NCBI GenBank assembly: GCA_946405485.1
Contig: CAMJHJ010000065.1
Location: 1 to 11,238, forward strand
DNA length: 11,238 bases
DNA from: an uncultured Bacteroidales bacterium
GTDB lineage: Bacteria; Bacteroidota; Bacteroidia; Bacteroidales; UBA932
Direction of reading: 5' to 3'
The notes beneath the pieces are model-generated. The model was not told the origin of the DNA and ran no database searches. It saw only the letters and a program-made list of their open reading frames with translations. Positions within the stretch are counted from its first letter, which is position 1, and the number at the start of each line of letters is the position of its first letter. Below, piece after piece: positions 7,849-11,238 of the stretch. The position numbers were made by a program, and so were the translations under genes.

Positions 7849-8881
7849 TTTTATGTTTTCCGGCCAGCAGGCCGCAAGCCGCCAGGATGTCCTCGCCCCG
7901 CGAGGAACGGATGGTCGTGGTCACGCCGTGGGCCGAAAGACGGTCCCGGAAACGTTCCATCACCGCATCCGGCGACGTCTCATAAGGGAAATCCGGGATC
8001 TTGTGGAACCGGATGAGGTTGACCCGGCACTCCAGGCCGGAAAAGAGGCGCGCTAGCGCGTCTGCATGGCGTCTGTCATCATTGAAGCCTGCAAACATCG
8101 TATACTCGAAACTCACGCGGCGCTGCCCCGTGAAGTCGTATTTCCGGATCAGGTCCACCACGTCGCGCAGGGGCCAGGCCTTCTGCACGGGCATGATGGA
8201 AAAGCGCTCTTCCGGGAAGGGGTTGTGGACGCTGACCGCTAGATGGCACTTGCACTCATCCAGGTAACGGCGCAGGTTCGGCAGCACGCCGATGGTCGAC
8301 AGCGTGATGCGTTTCGGGCTCCAGCCGAAACCCCAGTCCGAAGTCAGGACCTCGATGGCGCGCATGACGGCGTCATAATTGTCCAGCGGCTCCCCCATCC
8401 CCATGAAGACGGCATTGGTCAGTTCCTGGCTCTCGGGGATGGCTACGAACTGATTGAGGATCTGGGCGGCAGACAAATGGCCGTGGAAGCCCTGACGCCC
8501 GGTCATGCAGAAACGGCAGCCCATCTTGCATCCCGCCTGGGAAGAGACGCACAGCGTCTTGCGATCCGCATCCGGGATCACGACCGCCTCGACGGCGGAA
8601 TCCTCCATCCCGCCCGGCATCGGGCAGGACACGGGGAAAAGATATTTGCGCGTCCCGTCCACGGATTCGGCGAAGCCGGCGGGCGCCGTCACTCCCGTGT
8701 CGTACAACTCTTTCAGCCGTTCGCGCCCGGCTTTGGAAAGATTGGTCATCCCGTCGAACGAAGCGACCCGGTGCCCATAAAGCCACTGCGCGATCTGCTT
8801 GCCCGCAAATGCAGGGAGGCCGGCCGCCAGCGCACATTCCTTGAGCTCCGTAGGAGTTTTCCCGAGAAGGCATTCTTTCAT
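7829..8881 (-). CDS. rlmN: Dual-specificity 23S rRNA/tRNA adenine-C2 methyltransferase RlmN
   Basis: RlmN is a radical-SAM enzyme that methylates C2 of A2503 in 23S rRNA and A37 in certain tRNAs, which supports translational accuracy. The 350-residue length is typical. The 4Fe-4S cluster cysteines are Cys118, Cys122 and Cys125 in GCKMGCRFCMTG. The two mechanistic cysteines are also present: Cys111 in LCVSSQAG, seven residues before the cluster as in E. coli (118 versus 125), and Cys336 in DILAACGLL, matching E. coli Cys355. GMGEPLDN (161-168) and LAVSVHNP (214-221) are further family signatures. The lack of resistance-type Cfr features and the closeness to housekeeping RlmN favour RlmN over Cfr. 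It is the first gene of a minus-strand unit with the patatin gene (20-nt overlap) and recX. Its promoter box lies 5 nt before the ATG. Confidence 0.97.
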   Translation of the reverse strand: MKECLLGKTPTELKECALAAGLPAFAGKQIAQWLYGHRVASFDGMTNLSKAGRERLKELYDTGVTAPAGFAESVDGTRKYLFPVSCPMPGGMEDSAVEAVVIPDADRKTLCVSSQAGCKMGCRFCMTGRQGFHGHLSAAQILNQFVAIPESQELTNAVFMGMGEPLDNYDAVMRAIEVLTSDWGFGWSPKRITLSTIGVLPNLRRYLDECKCHLAVSVHNPFPEERFSIMPVQKAWPLRDVVDLIRKYDFTGQRRVSFEYTMFAGFNDDRRHADALARLFSGLECRVNLIRFHKIPDFPYETSPDAVMERFRDRLSAHGVTTTIRSSRGEDILAACGLLAGKHKNVTNDE

Positions 8882-8885
8882 ACCA

Positions 8886-8893
8886 CAAAAATA
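8886..8893 (-). promoter_or_regulatory. Putative -7 box for the rlmN-patatin-recX unit (TATTTTTG)
   Basis: On the minus strand TATTTTTG (8893 to 8886) is an exact TAnnTTTG match. Its G is 5 nt before the rlmN ATG at 8881, so the transcript would start at about the start codon. A second, imperfect copy TATTTTTC lies one repeat unit upstream (8903 to 8896) because the region is a tandem duplication; it would give a leader of about 10 nt. No clear -33 TTTG is seen. Confidence 0.45.
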
Positions 8894-8906
8894 ATGAAAA
8901 ATAATG
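8887..8906. repeat. Perfect 10-bp tandem duplication AAAAATAATG x2
   Basis: AAAAATAATG occurs at 8887-8896 and again, without a gap, at 8897-8906. On the minus strand it duplicates the putative rlmN -7 region. It may be slippage in AT-rich DNA or a doubled promoter element; the 10-bp spacing is about one helical turn. Confidence 0.8.
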
Positions 8907-8916
8907 CAAGATTGCA
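8905..8916. promoter_or_regulatory. 12-bp palindrome TGCAAGATTGCA, candidate operator
   Basis: Half-sites TGCAA and TTGCA flank a two-base GA spacer. The palindrome lies between the rlmN and recA -7 boxes, ending 11 nt before the recA box, so a bound dimer could block the upstream part of the recA promoter and also sit behind the rlmN promoter. The sequence shows only the symmetry; a regulator is not identified, and a 5+5 palindrome can occur by chance. Confidence 0.35.
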
Positions 8917-8927
8917 GCGTTTTTGAT

Positions 8928-8935
8928 TATCTTTG
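8928..8935 (+). promoter_or_regulatory. Putative -7 box for recA-trpS (TATCTTTG)
   Basis: TATCTTTG exactly fits TAnnTTTG and is followed by C, as is common in strong Bacteroidetes promoters. A start a few bases downstream would give a leader of about 45-50 nt before the recA ATG at 8990. No good -33 TTTG is present about 20 nt upstream. Confidence 0.55.
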
Positions 8936-8944
8936 CTTACCTGC

Positions 8945-8968
8945 GCCGGAGGTGCCGGCAAAGGGCAC
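8945..8968 (+). promoter_or_regulatory. Two mutually exclusive hairpins in the recA leader
   Basis: GCCGG (8945-8949) can pair with CCGGC (8955-8959) around AGGTG. Alternatively GTGCC (8952-8956) can pair with GGCAC (8964-8968) around GGCAAAG. The two share bases 8952-8959, so only one can form at a time. This is a GC-rich island in an otherwise AT-rich leader; the remaining stretch to the ATG (8969-8989) is A/T-rich and probably unstructured. No riboswitch or attenuator family is recognised. Confidence 0.4.
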
Positions 8969-8989
8969 AATTTTATAAACAATAACATT

Positions 8990-10018
8990 ATGGCTAAAGA
9001 AGTTGAAGGACAGGCCTCCGATATCAATGCCGCCAAACTGAAGGCATTGCAGGCCACGATCGACAAGATTGAGAAAGATTACGGGAAAGGGACGATCATG
9101 AAGTTGGGAGATCAGCCACAATGGGATGTGCAAGTCATTCCGAGCGGCTCCGTGGCGCTAGACCACGCCCTCGGCATCGGCGGGTATCCCCGGGGAAGGA
9201 TCATCGAGATCTACGGCCCCGAGTCCAGCGGTAAGACGACCCTGGCGATCCATGCGATCGCCCAGGCCCAGAAACAAGGCGGCATCGCCGCGATGATCGA
9301 CGCGGAGCACGCGTTCGACCGCACCTACGCCAAGGCCCTTGGCGTCAACCTCGAGACCCTGCTGATCTCGCAGCCGGACAACGGCGAGCAGGCCCTCGAA
9401 ATCGCTGACAACCTGATCCGCTCCGGCGCGATCGACATCGTCGTCATCGACTCCGTCGCGGCCCTCACCCCGAAGGCCGAGATCGAAGGCGAGATGGGCG
9501 ACAACAAGGTCGGCCTCCAGGCCCGCCTGATGTCCCAGGCCCTCCGCAAGCTCACCGCGAACATCTCCAAGACGAACACCTGCTGCATCTTCATCAACCA
9601 GCTCCGTGAGAAGATCGGCATCATGTTCGGCAATCCTGAGACTACTACCGGCGGCAACGCCCTCAAGTTCTACGCCTCCGTCCGCCTCGACGTGCGCCGT
9701 ACCAACCAGATCAAGGACGGCGAGGAAGCGCTCGGCAACCGCACCCGCGTCAAGGTCGTCAAGAACAAGATGGCCCCGCCTTTCAAGAAGGCGGAGTTCG
9801 ATATCGTCTTCGGTGAAGGCATTTCCCACACCGGAGAGATCATCGACCTCGGCGTCGAATACGATATCATCAAGAAGAGCGGCAGCTGGTTCAGCTACAA
9901 CGGCGAAAAGCTCGCCCAGGGCCGTGAAGCGGTCAAGCAGCTCCTGCGGGACAACCCCGAGCTCTGCGATGAGATCGAAGCTGCGATCCGGGAAGCACTG
10001 GCCAACATAAAAGACTGA
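8990..10018 (+). CDS. recA: Recombinase RecA
   Basis: RecA polymerises on single-stranded DNA with ATP, drives homologous pairing and strand exchange, and stimulates SOS-type self-cleavage where such repressors exist. The 342-residue protein has Walker A GPESSGKT at 76-83, the catalytic Glu106 in IDAEHAFD, Walker [10 protein letters not shown] at 151-159, DNA-binding loop L1 around EGEMGDN (166-172), and L2 with its surroundings ([22 protein letters not shown], 201-222). The C-terminal tail is short and ends in [12 protein letters not shown], less acidic than in E. coli. The ATG at 8990 gives the usual MAKE start; the open frame extends to 8933, but that part falls in the leader. Codons are strongly biased to C/G in third position (ATC, CTC, GCC, AAG), which fits high expression. 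trpS begins 2 nt after its stop, so both are likely on one transcript. Confidence 0.99.
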   Translation: MAKEVEGQASDINAAKLKALQATIDKIEKDYGKGTIMKLGDQPQWDVQVIPSGSVALDHALGIGGYPRGRIIEIYGPESSGKTTLAIHAIAQAQKQGGIAAMIDAEHAFDRTYAKALGVNLETLLISQPDNGEQALEIADNLIRSGAIDIVVIDSVAALTPKAEIEGEMGDNKVGLQARLMSQALRKLTANISKTNTCCIFINQLREKIGIMFGNPETTTGGNALKFYASVRLDVRRTNQIKDGEEALGNRTRVKVVKNKMAPPFKKAEFDIVFGEGISHTGEIIDLGVEYDIIKKSGSWFSYNGEKLAQGREAVKQLLRDNPELCDEIEAAIREALANIKD

Positions 10019-10020
10019 CA

Positions 10021-11166
10021 ATGAGCAAAATCATCCTCACAGGCGACCGGCCCACCGGTCGCCTTCATATCGGACACTATGTCGGATCCCTGCGCCGCAG
10101 GGTCGAGCTGCAGGAAAGCGGCCTGTTTGACAAAATCTTCATCATGATCGCCGACGCGCAGGCGCTCACGGACAATGCGGACAACCCGGAGAAGGTCCGG
10201 CAGAACATCATCGAGGTGGCCCTCGACTACATGTCCTGCGGTCTCGACCCGGAGAAATCCGTGCTGTTCATCCAGTCGCAGGTCAGCGAACTGACGGAGC
10301 TCACCTTCTTCTACCAGAACCTGGTGACGGTCCAGCGCCTCCAGCGCAACCCCACCGTCAAGGCGGAGCTCCAGTGGAGGGGCTTCTCCGAGAGTACGGA
10401 CGGGGCGGACAACAAGGCGGGCACGCCCGTCGGTTTCTTCTGCTACCCGATCAGCCAGGCGGCCGACATCACGGCCTTCAAGGCCACGACCGTCCCTGTC
10501 GGCGAGGATCAGGAACCGATGATCGAGCAGACCCGCGAGATCGTCCGCAAGTTCAACGCCACTTATGGCGAGACCCTTGTCGAGCCGGAGATCATGCTCC
10601 CCGACAATGCGGCTTGCCTGCGTCTCCCCGGCACCGACGGGAAGGCCAAGATGTCCAAGTCCCTGGGCAACTGCATCTACCTGTCCGACAGTGAGGAAGA
10701 GCTCAAGGCCAAGGTCCGCGGGATGTATACGGACCCCCTGCACCTGCAGGTTTCCGATCCCGGACATGTGGAAGGCAATCCGGTCTTCACTTATCTGGAC
10801 GCATTCTGCAAGAGAGAGCATTTCGGGAAGTTCGGTGAATGCTTCCACGGCAAGAAAGTCAGTTTCGATTTCCACTCGCTCGACGAGGTGAAAGCGCAGT
10901 ACCGTGCCGGCGGCCTGGGCGACATGATGATCAAGAACTTCCTCTTTGAGGTGCTGAACGACACGCTCGCCCCCATCCGCGCCCGTCGCAAGGAGCTGGA
11001 GAAGGATCTTCCCTACGTCTATGATGTCCTGCGCAAGGGCAGCGAGACCGCCCGTGCGGTAGCCGCCCGGACGCTTGCGGACGTCAAACGTGCCATGCGG
11101 ATCAACTACTTCGACGAGGGCGTGCTCGACGCCCTCATTGAAGAGCAGCAGAAAAAGTATCAGTAA
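10021..11166 (+). CDS. trpS: Tryptophanyl-tRNA synthetase
   Basis: This class I aminoacyl-tRNA synthetase charges tRNA-Trp. The 381-residue protein begins with [20 protein letters not shown], in which HIGH is at residues 16-19. VPVGEDQ is at 158-164, and the second ATP motif KMSKSLGN starts at Lys210. It is longer than E. coli TrpRS (334); the extra length lies in the anticodon-side region after KMSKS and matches the longer form found in several phyla. The ATG at 10021 is 2 nt after the recA stop, with no room for a separate promoter except inside recA, so co-transcription with recA is likely. Its end overlaps the end of a converging minus-strand gene by 7 nt, with no terminator between them. 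Confidence 0.97.
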   Translation: MSKIILTGDRPTGRLHIGHYVGSLRRRVELQESGLFDKIFIMIADAQALTDNADNPEKVRQNIIEVALDYMSCGLDPEKSVLFIQSQVSELTELTFFYQNLVTVQRLQRNPTVKAELQWRGFSESTDGADNKAGTPVGFFCYPISQAADITAFKATTVPVGEDQEPMIEQTREIVRKFNATYGETLVEPEIMLPDNAACLRLPGTDGKAKMSKSLGNCIYLSDSEEELKAKVRGMYTDPLHLQVSDPGHVEGNPVFTYLDAFCKREHFGKFGECFHGKKVSFDFHSLDEVKAQYRAGGLGDMMIKNFLFEVLNDTLAPIRARRKELEKDLPYVYDVLRKGSETARAVAARTLADVKRAMRINYFDEGVLDALIEEQQKKYQ

Positions 11167-11238
11167 GCATAGGGATCGAAGGCCTTGCCTCCGGCCAGGA
11201 TTTCCTGCTTCTTTTCATCGAAGGTCACCTTCTCGCCG
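11160..11238 (-). CDS. C-terminal end of an unidentified minus-strand protein (partial)
   Basis: Reading leftward from the edge, an open frame gives 25 residues ([20 protein letters not shown], then DPYAY) and a TGA at 11162-11160. The composition is protein-like (alternating charged and hydrophobic residues, codons ending in C/G) and it fits the dense gene packing, because otherwise the last 72 bases would be empty. The ending weakly recalls the C-terminal strand of Gfo/Idh/MocA-type oxidoreductases, but 25 residues cannot establish this, so no function is assigned. It converges on trpS with a 7-nt tail-to-tail overlap. Confidence 0.6.
   Translation of the reverse strand, partial: GEKVTFDEKKQEILAGGKAFDPYAY

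Noticed and set aside
8933..8989. N-terminal extension of recA
   Set aside because: The extra 19 residues begin inside the putative -7 box and are not RecA-like; MAKE at 8990 is the usual start.
9158..10875. Two long minus-strand frames opposite recA and trpS
   Set aside because: They are shadows of strongly codon-biased genes with unmistakable active-site motifs.
1..11238. Search for tRNA, rRNA, CRISPR arrays, insertion sequences and attachment sites
   Set aside because: Nothing recognisable was found by eye; nearly all bases belong to the genes listed.

Overview
The window looks like core chromosome of a high-GC member of the Bacteroidales (Bacteroidetes). The evidence is that intergenic regions carry -7 boxes matching the Bacteroidetes sigma-ABfr consensus TAnnTTTG, start codons lack convincing Shine-Dalgarno sequences and are often preceded by A-rich stretches, and the proteins resemble Bacteroidales versions (the RmlB insert, the long TrpRS, the patatin-POTRA-barrel lipase). 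I cannot name the genus. Coding density is very high: only three gaps exceed 50 bp (3183-3238, 4827-4937, 8882-8989) and none reaches 300 bp.

Layout. Positions 1-3182 (minus strand) hold a tightly packed dTDP-L-rhamnose operon transcribed rfbD-rfbA-rfbC-rfbB; rfbB runs off the left edge. Together these four enzymes turn glucose-1-phosphate and dTTP into dTDP-L-rhamnose for surface polysaccharide. A 56-bp divergent promoter region (3183-3238) separates it from rnhA (RNase HI) and pdxA (vitamin B6 synthesis) on the plus strand. After pdxA comes a 111-bp gap filled by a long nested inverted repeat (4834-4916), lying between the converging ends of pdxA and recX.

Positions 4938-8881 (minus strand) form an overlapping three-gene unit transcribed rlmN, then a secreted patatin-like phospholipase with its own POTRA and outer-membrane barrel, then recX. 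The 108-bp region 8882-8989 is a second divergent control region. It carries promoter boxes for rlmN (leftward) and recA (rightward), a perfect 10-bp tandem duplication, a 12-bp palindrome and a recA leader with two mutually exclusive hairpins. recA and trpS (tryptophanyl-tRNA synthetase) follow on the plus strand with a 2-nt gap. The right edge shows only the last 25 residues of another minus-strand gene, converging on trpS.

No mobile element, phage, CRISPR, tRNA or rRNA is visible, and I see no clearly new multi-gene system. The points most worth a second look are the nested inverted repeat, the palindrome-bearing control region linking recA to the operon that carries its regulator recX, promoters that imply leaderless or nearly leaderless mRNAs, and the self-contained patatin-barrel protein.
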